This document shows, piece after piece, positions 7,651 through 15,446 of a DNA stretch of 20,380 bases. A program made the position numbers and the translations under genes. The notes below the pieces were generated by a model, which was not told the origin of the DNA, did no database searches, and saw only the letters and a list, made by a program, of their open reading frames with translations. Positions within the stretch are counted from its first letter, which is position 1. The number at the start of each line of letters is the position of its first letter. Origin of the DNA: Chitinophaga pinensis (lineage in GTDB: Bacteria > Bacteroidota > Bacteroidia > Flavobacteriales > Flavobacteriaceae); the NCBI GenBank assembly GCA_943324925.2, contig CALPNL020000014.1, forward strand, positions 1 through 20,380. The letters run 5' to 3'.

Positions 7651-9126
7651 TTAGTATCCAGGGTTTTGTTGCCAGTTTCCATTTGAAAATTGAATCTCTT
7701 CAAAAGGAATTGGGAATAACTCGTTTTTATTTGCTGCAAAGCCAGTAATTCTTCCTACCGCTTTACCAGTCCGAACAAGATCAAAGAAACGGTGACCTTC
7801 ACCTAATAACTCTAATCTTCTTTCGGTCCAGATAGCATCAGTTAAGGACTGACCTGTAAGGGTAATTCTGTGGTTGGTATCACCAAATGCTCTATCTCTA
7901 ACCGCATTTATGTATTGTTGTCCTTTAGAATTATTTCCAGAACGGCTATAAGCTTCAGCTGCCATTAATAATACATCCGCATATCGAATTGAACGATAAT
8001 TATTTGGGTTAGTTAAGTTTTGGTCACCTACATTAGCATCCCCTTGACGAGCAATGTATTTTCTGTTAAAAAAACCGGTGTGTTTGTAACCCATTCCGTA
8101 AGAAACACCTGTATTTAATGTGGCCCAAGAAGCGATATTTAATATAGCAACATCTCTTCTATTATCACCAGTTTCGAAAGCATTGTAAGCTTCTTGAGTT
8201 GGAACATTAAAACTATATCCTGAATCAAATAGCGGTCCTACATAATTTCTAATCCCATTAAAACCTACAGCTACATTCCCTTCACTACATTGGAGACATC
8301 CAAAACTAGCACCTTCAGCATCAGTATATTGTACTTCAAATACTGATTCGGCATTGTTTTCTCCAGAATTTTCAAAAATGGAATTGTAGTTGTTTACTAA
8401 TGAATAGCTATTAGAAGTAATTAAGCTTTCTAATACGGCAGCGCTTTCTACAAATTTATTTTGGTACAAATAAACTTTTCCTAATAATGCTTGTGCAGCA
8501 CCTTTTGTAGCTCTTCCTTTTTGAGAAGCTATTGGATTTAAGTTATTAATTGCAAATTGTAAATCGGCTTCAATTGATGCGTAAACATCAGCTGTTGAAG
8601 ATCTTGGAATTGATTTTTCATCATTCACAGTAAATCTTTTATCTCCTTTCAAAGGAATTCCACCGAAGAATTTAACCAATTCAAAATGGTAATAGGCTCT
8701 TAAGAATCTTGTTTCACCGATGACTTGATTTTTATTTGCAAAATCAGTTTTATCTTTAAATTCCATGATGTAGTTACAACGTTGAACACCCGCGAACATC
8801 CAATTCCAAACGTCTTTTAAGTTCGGATTTACGGCAGTATGCGTCATTTCATCGATTTGTTGAATACCAATAACATCGGTGGCACTTTCACCACCAGACA
8901 AAGTATTATCTGAAGCAATTTCGCCTAACATTACATTGATGTAGGAAGATTGTAACATGTCATAAGCTCCGATTAGGGCTTTATTGTAATCCGATTCTGA
9001 GTTGAAATAACTTTCAGAATCAATTGTATACGGTGCTTCTTCATTTATAAATTCCTTGGAACAAGAAACAGTTATAACTGAAATTGTTATTAATAACAAT
9101 GCGGCTAGGATAGTATATTTTTTCAT
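7651..9126 (-). CDS. SusD/RagB family outer-membrane lipoprotein
   Basis: This is the substrate-binding lid of the SusC importer: it binds oligosaccharide at the surface and closes over the transporter. It has 491 residues from the chosen start, normal for the family. The signal MKKYTILAALLLITISVITVSC gives a lipid-anchored cysteine at 22. The N-terminal SusD-like domain carries the TPR-like helices (for example TRFLRAYYHFELVKFFGGIP). The C-terminal RagB/SusD domain has the hallmarks YRSIRYADVLLMAAEAYSR and TERRLELLGEGHRFFDLVR. An upstream ATG at 9150 would overlap the end of susC and add eight residues before the signal peptide. The ATG at 9126, 10 bp after the susC stop, is the better start. 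It forms a pair with the preceding gene and is certainly co-transcribed with it. Confidence 0.96.
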   Translation of the reverse strand: MKKYTILAALLLITISVITVSCSKEFINEEAPYTIDSESYFNSESDYNKALIGAYDMLQSSYINVMLGEIASDNTLSGGESATDVIGIQQIDEMTHTAVNPNLKDVWNWMFAGVQRCNYIMEFKDKTDFANKNQVIGETRFLRAYYHFELVKFFGGIPLKGDKRFTVNDEKSIPRSSTADVYASIEADLQFAINNLNPIASQKGRATKGAAQALLGKVYLYQNKFVESAAVLESLITSNSYSLVNNYNSIFENSGENNAESVFEVQYTDAEGASFGCLQCSEGNVAVGFNGIRNYVGPLFDSGYSFNVPTQEAYNAFETGDNRRDVAILNIASWATLNTGVSYGMGYKHTGFFNRKYIARQGDANVGDQNLTNPNNYRSIRYADVLLMAAEAYSRSGNNSKGQQYINAVRDRAFGDTNHRITLTGQSLTDAIWTERRLELLGEGHRFFDLVRTGKAVGRITGFAANKNELFPIPFEEIQFSNGNWQQNPGY

Positions 9127-9136
9127 TTTAAAGAGA

Positions 9137-12100
9137 TTAAAAATTAACATTTAGGCCAATTGAAAATATTCTTGGTGCTGGATAAAATCCTGAATCAATT
9201 CCACCGGCTATTGGATCACCAGTATTTGCAGTAGCGTCAAACCCTCTATATTTAGAGAAAGTATATACGTTATTTATAGATCCATAAAATCTGAATTTAG
9301 AAATTCCAAAACTATCAATAATCTTTTTAGGTATTGAATAGCCTAATTGTATCGTTTGGATTCTTAAAAAAGAAGCATCCTCTACAAAATAACTTGAGAA
9401 TAAATTATTACTTGAAGCTCCAGTAGTTACTCTTGGAACGGTATTGCTTGTTCCTTCTCCGGTCCAACGATCTAATACATAATTAAGTTTGTTTAACTTA
9501 TTCTCTGTTCTTTCATAATTTCTAATCAAATCATTACCAACAGAGGCATAAGAATAAGAAACAAAATCAAAGTTTTTGTAACTAAAATTAATATTGAATC
9601 CAAGAGTATAATCAGCAATCGATTTTCCAATGTAAGTTCTATCTTTAAAATCGACCACTCCATCACCATTCACATCTTTAAATTTGAAATCACCTGGAGA
9701 AGTTGGAGAACCTAAGTTTTGAGCAGGTGACGCATTAATTTGAGCTTGATTTTGGAAAATTCCGTCTGTTTGAAGTCCGTAAAAAACACCTATTGGCTGA
9801 CCCACTTCCATTCTCGTTGGAGGCAATTGCCCAATTGCAAAAGCACCACCTTCTATGTAATTAGTAGAGTTGTTTACTTCTAATACTTCGTTATTGATAG
9901 TGGTAATATTAAATCCTAAATCGTATTTAAAATCACTAATATTGTCTTTATAATTCAAGACTAACTCGAAACCTGAGTTTTTAACTTTACCAGCATTTAC
10001 TGCAGGAGCTCCTGAACCTGGAGCATAACCTCCATTGATTCCTGAAATTGGCACTCCACCAATAATTAAATCAGATCTTGTATTATTAAAATAATCAGCC
10101 GTAACTTCTAGTTTATTATCAAATAACTTTGATTCAAATCCTAAATCTATTTTTGTATCTGACTCCCATCTTAAATCTTTATTTGGAATAGTACCAACAG
10201 CTACACCTGATGTTAATACGTTATCAAAAACATAAACCCCTTCACCTGACAATTGAGATCTGTAGGCATTAGACGGAGCAACATCATTTCCTAAAGTACC
10301 ATAACTTCCTTTTAATTTCAAGAAATTAACAATTCCATTTTTATTAAAGAAATCTTCCTGTGATACTAACCAACCTCCTAAAATTGATTTGAAATAGGCT
10401 ACACTATTATTTTCAGAAAAACTACTTGATTGATCTCTTCTAAAAATGAAAGACAATAAATATTTATCTTTATAATTGTAATCCAAAGTAGAAAAAATTG
10501 ATGGTCGCTTGTATGGAGTTGATTTATAAGATCCATTAGTCACAATTCCAGGTCTAGGAAGTGAATTAGGATCAACATCTAAATCTACAAAAGTAGGTGC
10601 ACCTGCTAAAGCGATATCCGCGAACTGCCATGAGTTATACGGAACGTTAAATCCGGTGGCAAACAAACCTTCACCTTTATTTTGGAATAAAGTCCCCCCA
10701 ACAGTCAATTTAATTTTGTGATCCTCATAAAATGTTTTTTCATATTCTCCAAATAAATCAAAAGTAAAACTACTAAAGCGTGTTGCTTTTTGGGAAACAC
10801 TATTATTGGTTACATTAAACACTTTTGAATTACCATAATCAATTCTTTTGCTGAAAGATTTTCCAACATCGTTAGCAGAATCAAAACCGTATCTAGTGGT
10901 AATTTTTATATCATTAGTTGCTTTGTATTGCAATACAAAATTACCATTGATTCTTTGTTGATTATAACTATTGTAGGTGTTTTCAATCTGAGCCAAAGGA
11001 TTAATTACCTCATTTCCAAAACCAGGAGTGGCAGGAACAAGTGTATAAGTCCCGTTAGTATTATAAGGAGAAAGTGTGGACGGGGTATTGATTGCATTAA
11101 ATAATACAGATCCGATACCATTTTCACTTAAACTCTTTCTGTTATAATCAGTATAAATTAAGTTAGTTGAGAAATTTAATTTAGGAGAAATATCAATACC
11201 TAATGATATTCTTGCATTACTTCTATCAAAACCTGATTTATCTAATCCAATTATACCATCTTGAGCAATATTTGAAGCACTAAGTGAAAAAGTAATTTTA
11301 TCTGAACCTCCAGTTAATGAAAAATCTCTATTGGAGATCCCTGCTTTTTGAAAAACCTGATCTTGCCAATCTGTTCCATTGCCAAGCCCTGTAACAATCG
11401 GATAAGGTAATGCTTGACCACCGTTTCCATAACTTTCATTTAGTAAAAGAGCATATTCCGTAGCATTTAATACATTAATTTTTTTAGTCGTTTCTTGGTA
11501 ACCAAAATAGGAATTAAAAGCAACTTTAACTTTAGAATTCTTTTTTCCCACTTTCGTAGTAACTAAAATTACTCCATTGGCACCTTTAGAACCATATACT
11601 GAAGCTTGAGCATCTTTTAATACCGTTACCGATTCAATATCAGAAGGGTTCAACAAACTAATATCTCCTTCATAGCCATCAATTAAAGTATAAGGAGCAT
11701 TGTTTGAATTGGAAGAAATACCTCGAATTCTAATGTTAAATCCAGAACCTGGTGCTCCAGAACCACTAGTCACTACAACCCCTGCAACAGTTCCTTGCAA
11801 AGCTTGAGTTGCATTGATAGGTTTTAAATCATCTATAGTTTTACTAGAAACTACCGAAACCGATCCGGTCACATTACGTTTCTTTTTAGATCCGTATCCA
11901 ACCACCACAATTTCGTCTAATGCCTCTGAAGATGCTTGCATTTCAATAGTAATTTTCTGAGATTTATTGGCTTTAAATTCATAATTTTTATACCCAATAA
12001 AACTAAAAATTAACTTTGAACCAGAAGGAACTTTAGAAAATTTAAAGCTACCATCGACATCAGTCACCAAAAATTGTTTGGAGTTTTGAATTTCAACATT

Positions 12101-12220
12101 TACTCCTATCAAGGGAGTATTTGTTTTGGAATCAATTACCTTTCCACTAATTTCTACAAATTGGGAATACCCCATAGTAGAAAATAATATAAAAGCAATA
12201 AATAATAATTTTGATTTCAT
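9137..12220 (-). CDS. SusC/RagA family TonB-dependent outer-membrane transporter
   Basis: A 1027-residue TonB-linked porin that imports glycan oligomers together with SusD. It has a signal peptide (about 1-19, MKSKLLFIAFILFSTMGYS), a carboxypeptidase-D-like regulatory domain (about 20-95, starting EISGKVIDSKTNTPLIGV), a TonB-box-like LDEIVVVGYG (101-110), a plug domain (about 115-222, including the signature LKDAQASVYGSKGANGVILV), then the 22-strand barrel ending in phenylalanine (GLNVNF), as outer-membrane proteins do. An acidic loop DVNGDGVVDFKDR in the second half is typical of the family and may bind calcium. No STN signalling domain is present, so it does not feed an ECF/anti-sigma pathway. 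It is the first gene of the operon, with a 250-bp upstream region. Confidence 0.97.
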   Translation of the reverse strand: MKSKLLFIAFILFSTMGYSQFVEISGKVIDSKTNTPLIGVNVEIQNSKQFLVTDVDGSFKFSKVPSGSKLIFSFIGYKNYEFKANKSQKITIEMQASSEALDEIVVVGYGSKKKRNVTGSVSVVSSKTIDDLKPINATQALQGTVAGVVVTSGSGAPGSGFNIRIRGISSNSNNAPYTLIDGYEGDISLLNPSDIESVTVLKDAQASVYGSKGANGVILVTTKVGKKNSKVKVAFNSYFGYQETTKKINVLNATEYALLLNESYGNGGQALPYPIVTGLGNGTDWQDQVFQKAGISNRDFSLTGGSDKITFSLSASNIAQDGIIGLDKSGFDRSNARISLGIDISPKLNFSTNLIYTDYNRKSLSENGIGSVLFNAINTPSTLSPYNTNGTYTLVPATPGFGNEVINPLAQIENTYNSYNQQRINGNFVLQYKATNDIKITTRYGFDSANDVGKSFSKRIDYGNSKVFNVTNNSVSQKATRFSSFTFDLFGEYEKTFYEDHKIKLTVGGTLFQNKGEGLFATGFNVPYNSWQFADIALAGAPTFVDLDVDPNSLPRPGIVTNGSYKSTPYKRPSIFSTLDYNYKDKYLLSFIFRRDQSSSFSENNSVAYFKSILGGWLVSQEDFFNKNGIVNFLKLKGSYGTLGNDVAPSNAYRSQLSGEGVYVFDNVLTSGVAVGTIPNKDLRWESDTKIDLGFESKLFDNKLEVTADYFNNTRSDLIIGGVPISGINGGYAPGSGAPAVNAGKVKNSGFELVLNYKDNISDFKYDLGFNITTINNEVLEVNNSTNYIEGGAFAIGQLPPTRMEVGQPIGVFYGLQTDGIFQNQAQINASPAQNLGSPTSPGDFKFKDVNGDGVVDFKDRTYIGKSIADYTLGFNINFSYKNFDFVSYSYASVGNDLIRNYERTENKLNKLNYVLDRWTGEGTSNTVPRVTTGASSNNLFSSYFVEDASFLRIQTIQLGYSIPKKIIDSFGISKFRFYGSINNVYTFSKYRGFDATANTGDPIAGGIDSGFYPAPRIFSIGLNVNF

Positions 12221-12256
12221 AATAATTTAGTTTGTTTTTAGAAATATAAAAATATT

Positions 12257-12270
12257 GTTAAGTGGCGTTA
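12257..12270 (-). repeat. GTGGCGTT element, copy near susC
   Basis: The plus strand reads GTTAAGTGGCGTTA, sharing GTGGCGTT exactly with a second copy at 12433-12440. It lies 37-50 bp before the susC ATG. Such a GC-containing octamer stands out in this very AT-rich spacer. It could be an operator half or a leader element. Confidence 0.4.
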
Positions 12271-12319
12271 AAAAAATAAAATATACCACAACAAAAATCA
12301 TACAATTGAAAATAATATT

Positions 12320-12337
12320 ACATTGATGTTACAATGT
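12320..12337. promoter_or_regulatory. Dyad ACATTG-N6-CAATGT upstream of susC
   Basis: A perfect 6-bp inverted repeat with a 6-bp spacer, about 100-117 bp before susC. Its right half contains TTACAATG (12329-12336), which also occurs in a dyad upstream of the T9SS protein gene (18096-18103). A weaker promoter reading (TTG at 12305-12303, 17 bp, TATATTTT at 12285-12278, minus strand) would place the dyad just upstream of -33, a position usual for an activator site. Binding by the neighbouring HTH regulator is a guess. Confidence 0.35.
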
Positions 12338-12429
12338 GTGAAAAAATCAATAAATAAAGCATTTACGAACCAAATTCAAGGAAAATATATTTATAATTTT
12401 TTAACAAAATAATATTTAATTTAAATAAT

Positions 12430-12442
12430 GTTGTGGCGTTGT
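12430..12442 (-). repeat. GTTGTGGCGTTGT element upstream of susC
   Basis: The plus strand reads GTTGTGGCGTTGT. It shares GTGGCGTT with 12262-12269 and matches GTTGAGGCAATGT upstream of the T9SS gene (18153-18165) at 10 of 13 bases. It lies just downstream of the candidate -7 box at 12450-12457. Its TGTTGTGG part (12429-12436) is the exact reverse complement of 12286-12293, so a leader RNA starting here could pair over about 140 nt. Confidence 0.4.
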
Positions 12443-12449
12443 ATAGTTA

Positions 12450-12457
12450 CAAAGATA
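12450..12457 (-). promoter_or_regulatory. Candidate -7 box of the susC operon
   Basis: On the minus strand this reads TATCTTTG, a full match to TAnnTTTG and identical to the box before uvrA. It sits 13 bp past the regulator stop codon and would give a leader of about 220 nt. No good TTG-type -33 element lies at the usual spacing, which would fit a promoter that needs an activator. The 250-bp spacer shows no terminator for the regulator gene, so read-through into susC is also possible. Confidence 0.4.
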
Positions 12458-12470
12458 CTATTGACAACTA

Positions 12471-15281
12471 TTAAATAGAAAGAATATACTCTACAAGACC
12501 TTGTTCGTGCGGCAATTCCATTTTTTTACGCAATCGATAGCGTTTAATCTCTACACTACGGACAGAAATATTAATCAAAGGAGCTACTTCTTTGGAAGAG
12601 AGATTCAATCTTAAGTAGGCACAAAGTCTTAAATCATTAGGGGTTAATGAAGGATGTGCCAATTTTACTTTCTTCAAAAAGTCCTTATCTGCATTATCAA
12701 ATGCTTCTTTAAAAACAGTCCAAGAATCCTCTTCTGATATATTCTTAGTGATGTTTTTGATGACCGATTTTATGCTATTATTACTTTCCTCAGAGGTATT
12801 TTTTAAATCTTCCTTGATCAGTGATAAAAGTTCATTTTTCTTAATTAAACTCATCGTTGAAACTGCCAATTCTTTGTTTTTGGTATCTACATCTTGAGAA
12901 AGTTGTTCGTTTCTTATTTTCATCAATTCTTGTGAGTTCTCTAATTCTTTGATTTCTAATAATAAGTTATTTTCTTCAATAAGTTTTTCTCTTTGGGAAT
13001 GGTAATAATTCTTGTAAGCCTTATTTATGAAATGAGCCAAAACCATAATTACAATCAAATAAAAGATTACTGCAAAATTAGTAGCGTACCAAGGTTTATG
13101 GATCACAAAGGAATAAGAAGCTAGGTTTTCTGGCGATGAATTAGCTATTTTAGCTCGGACTCTAAAAGTATATTCGCCAGGAGATAAGTTTTTAAAATTC
13201 ACCGTTGATTTTGCATTCCATTCACTCCATTCCTCCTGAACGCCTTCAAGCAAGTATTGGTATTCGGCATTTATATATTTATTATATTCCGGGACGGTAT
13301 AGTTAAAAGTTATATTGTTTTCGGTATGTTTGAAATTCCCTTCTTCTGTTATTGGAGCAAAAAAAGAAGGTTCGTTTAATTTATTTATACTGATATTGGA
13401 AATAGAAACATTATAATTCTTAAAACTCAAGTCATTGATGTTCATTGTATAATAACCATCTGTAGTTCCAATTAAATATCCATAATTTGAAATTTGTGTA
13501 ATATTTTCAAAACCCGACATTGAGTTAGTTAAAGCAGCAGGAATTGGAATATTATTTTGTTTTAAGTCAGAACTTAATTTACTTAAAGTGAAATAATGAA
13601 TGTAATTTTTGGAGAACAACCAAAATTTATTTGAATTATCAACAATCATCTTACCCGAAGTGTATTCATCATTCTCGAAAACAGAACTCAATAATTTGTC
13701 CTTTTCAAACTCATTCGTTTTTGAATTTAATTTTAATATTCCATCTTTATAGGCATAGTAAATTTGATTATTAAATTTCACCAAACTAGCATTTTTACCT
13801 TTAGTTGGTGACTTATAAGTATGAAACTTAAACGTTTTAAGCAAATTGGAATCTAACTTTAAACGAAATACCCCTTTGTATTCGTGACTCACAAAAACGT
13901 CTAGAGAATTTGTAATTTCAAAGTAGCGAGAAGAATAATCAAACCCAGTAATTTTATTTCTAAAAACCCATTTATTATTAGTATTCTCTAAAACGGAAAC
14001 TCCATAATAATTTCCTTGAAGCAATAAATTACTATGATTAGGTACTTTAGAGTATTTCCATGTACCAGATTGAGAGAATATACAAGTTGCAATGCCTGAA
14101 TTCACTGTAAATGTTCCTGAATCATGGCCGCAGAATAGCGTCCCTTGGTACTCAAATAAAGACCAAACTTGTCCTTTTGTACCATTGACAAACTGAAAAT
14201 CATCATTAGTGCCAAAACTTTTACAAAACAAACCTTGATTGGTTCCAATATATAACTTTCCTTGATGAACTATGGAAGCGTAAACAGTTCCTAGTATCCC
14301 TGTATTGTCAGAGAAACTTCTTACTGGAGACTGAATATTTATACAATTAATACCGTTATCTAGACCTAGCCATAAATTTTTATCTGAATCTTCAAAAAGT
14401 GATAAAACAGTGTTATTACTCAGTCCCATATTTTGAGTAATATGATACTTCACTTTTCCTTCTTTCGATAAAATAAATATCCCTTTAGATACGGTTCCTA
14501 ATGCAAAACTACCATCAGATAAAATTTTGCAACTATAAATATTATTTGAAGAAACAGATGGATCTATAAAATTATTATATTTAGTAACTGTTCCTCCTAT
14601 AAACTTGAAAAGTCCATCGGATTGTGTTTGAATTAACAGCCCCTCAATAGTAGAAAATACAGATACAATTCTTCCTTTTTGAAAAATTAAATTGTTGGAG
14701 ATTAATTTACTTTTTCCATTTTCTATTTCAAAAAGACCTTCGCCGGGAGACTGATAATAAATGGCACTACTGGTTCTAAATGATTTTACAATGCCATTTT
14801 TTGGGGCTATAATATTAAACTTACCTGATTTAGTATCGTAAATGAATATTTTGTTTAAAGACTGGAATATCACCCATTGATCATAATTTAATATATTCCA
14901 AAACTGTTCGTCGTCTTGAATTTTATTTTTCAAAGATTTACTTAAAGAGGTATATTTCAATTGACCATTTGATTGTCGAATCCAATAGCCAAATTCCATA
15001 TAACATCCGGTATAAATCTTATTATCAATAACATTTACAGAACGAATAATAGTTTCATTTGGTGACGGATATAAACTCCAAGTAGTACCATTATATTCGA
15101 GTAAACCTTCATTATTTGCAAAATAAATAAAATCATTTTTATCCTGAGAAATCATCCAGTTTTGATTTCCAGCACCATAAGTTGAAGGATTGTATTTTAC
15201 GATCGGCGGCAACTCTTGACAAAATAGCACTTGGAAACTTAATAAGAATACTATTGAGAACCAGAATTTATTGTTAAACAT
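12471..15281 (-). CDS. Membrane-anchored sensor regulator: propeller, Y_Y_Y, TM helix, coiled coil, LuxR-like HTH
   Basis: A 936-residue one-component regulator that probably controls this glycan locus. A signal peptide (about 1-21) is followed by a large periplasmic sensor made of two-component-regulator-propeller-type repeats (for example 285-312, NTVLSLFEDSDKNLWLGLDNG) and then a Y_Y_Y immunoglobulin-like domain (about 655-728, YQYLLEGVQEEWSEW and LSPGEYTFRVRA). One transmembrane helix spans about 734-752. A cytoplasmic coiled coil follows (about 760-830), then a C-terminal winged/LuxR-like HTH (about 879-925, LTPNDLRLCAYLRLNLSSKEVA, SVRSVEIKRYRLRKKM). Unlike hybrid two-component systems with the same sensor, it has no histidine kinase or receiver domain. 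The signal would therefore pass straight through the membrane to DNA-bound HTHs, as in SusR-like regulators. It is separated from the upstream gene by a strong terminator. Confidence 0.88.
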   Translation of the reverse strand: MFNNKFWFSIVFLLSFQVLFCQELPPIVKYNPSTYGAGNQNWMISQDKNDFIYFANNEGLLEYNGTTWSLYPSPNETIIRSVNVIDNKIYTGCYMEFGYWIRQSNGQLKYTSLSKSLKNKIQDDEQFWNILNYDQWVIFQSLNKIFIYDTKSGKFNIIAPKNGIVKSFRTSSAIYYQSPGEGLFEIENGKSKLISNNLIFQKGRIVSVFSTIEGLLIQTQSDGLFKFIGGTVTKYNNFIDPSVSSNNIYSCKILSDGSFALGTVSKGIFILSKEGKVKYHITQNMGLSNNTVLSLFEDSDKNLWLGLDNGINCINIQSPVRSFSDNTGILGTVYASIVHQGKLYIGTNQGLFCKSFGTNDDFQFVNGTKGQVWSLFEYQGTLFCGHDSGTFTVNSGIATCIFSQSGTWKYSKVPNHSNLLLQGNYYGVSVLENTNNKWVFRNKITGFDYSSRYFEITNSLDVFVSHEYKGVFRLKLDSNLLKTFKFHTYKSPTKGKNASLVKFNNQIYYAYKDGILKLNSKTNEFEKDKLLSSVFENDEYTSGKMIVDNSNKFWLFSKNYIHYFTLSKLSSDLKQNNIPIPAALTNSMSGFENITQISNYGYLIGTTDGYYTMNINDLSFKNYNVSISNISINKLNEPSFFAPITEEGNFKHTENNITFNYTVPEYNKYINAEYQYLLEGVQEEWSEWNAKSTVNFKNLSPGEYTFRVRAKIANSSPENLASYSFVIHKPWYATNFAVIFYLIVIMVLAHFINKAYKNYYHSQREKLIEENNLLLEIKELENSQELMKIRNEQLSQDVDTKNKELAVSTMSLIKKNELLSLIKEDLKNTSEESNNSIKSVIKNITKNISEEDSWTVFKEAFDNADKDFLKKVKLAHPSLTPNDLRLCAYLRLNLSSKEVAPLINISVRSVEIKRYRLRKKMELPHEQGLVEYILSI

Positions 15282-15390
15282 GATATTATATAAATTTTAA
15301 GGGATTATAAAGATAAAAAAAAATCAAATTAAACAATATAAAACAAAGAATTTATTGAATCCTATTTTATGAAATTTTCATTAATGTAAT

Positions 15391-15422
15391 AAAAAAAACA
15401 CGTTCCTTTCGGAACGTGTTTT
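15391..15422 (-). terminator. Intrinsic terminator of the T9SS protein gene
   Basis: A perfect 12-bp stem (15395-15406 with 15411-15422; core CACGTTCC/GGAACGTG) with a 4-base loop. On the minus strand it is followed by a run of eight T (15398-15391), four of which are in the stem. It begins 24 bp after the stop of the 842-residue protein. It separates that gene from the regulator, so they are distinct transcription units. Confidence 0.85.
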
Positions 15423-15446
15423 CTAAACAATAAACTATAATCTAAA

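Noticed and set aside
9127..9150. Upstream ATG of susD at 9150, overlapping the end of susC
   Set aside because: It would add eight residues before a good signal peptide. The ATG at 9126 leaves a normal 10-bp gap.
926..12220. ECF sigma factor as the regulator of the SusC operon
   Set aside because: SusC lacks the STN signalling domain, no anti-sigma gene is present, and the sigma gene has its own separate promoter at the far end of the operon.
12471..15281. Hybrid two-component system (HTCS) reading of the regulator
   Set aside because: The sensor looks like an HTCS, but the cytoplasmic part has no histidine kinase H-box, ATPase or receiver motifs, and is too short for them.
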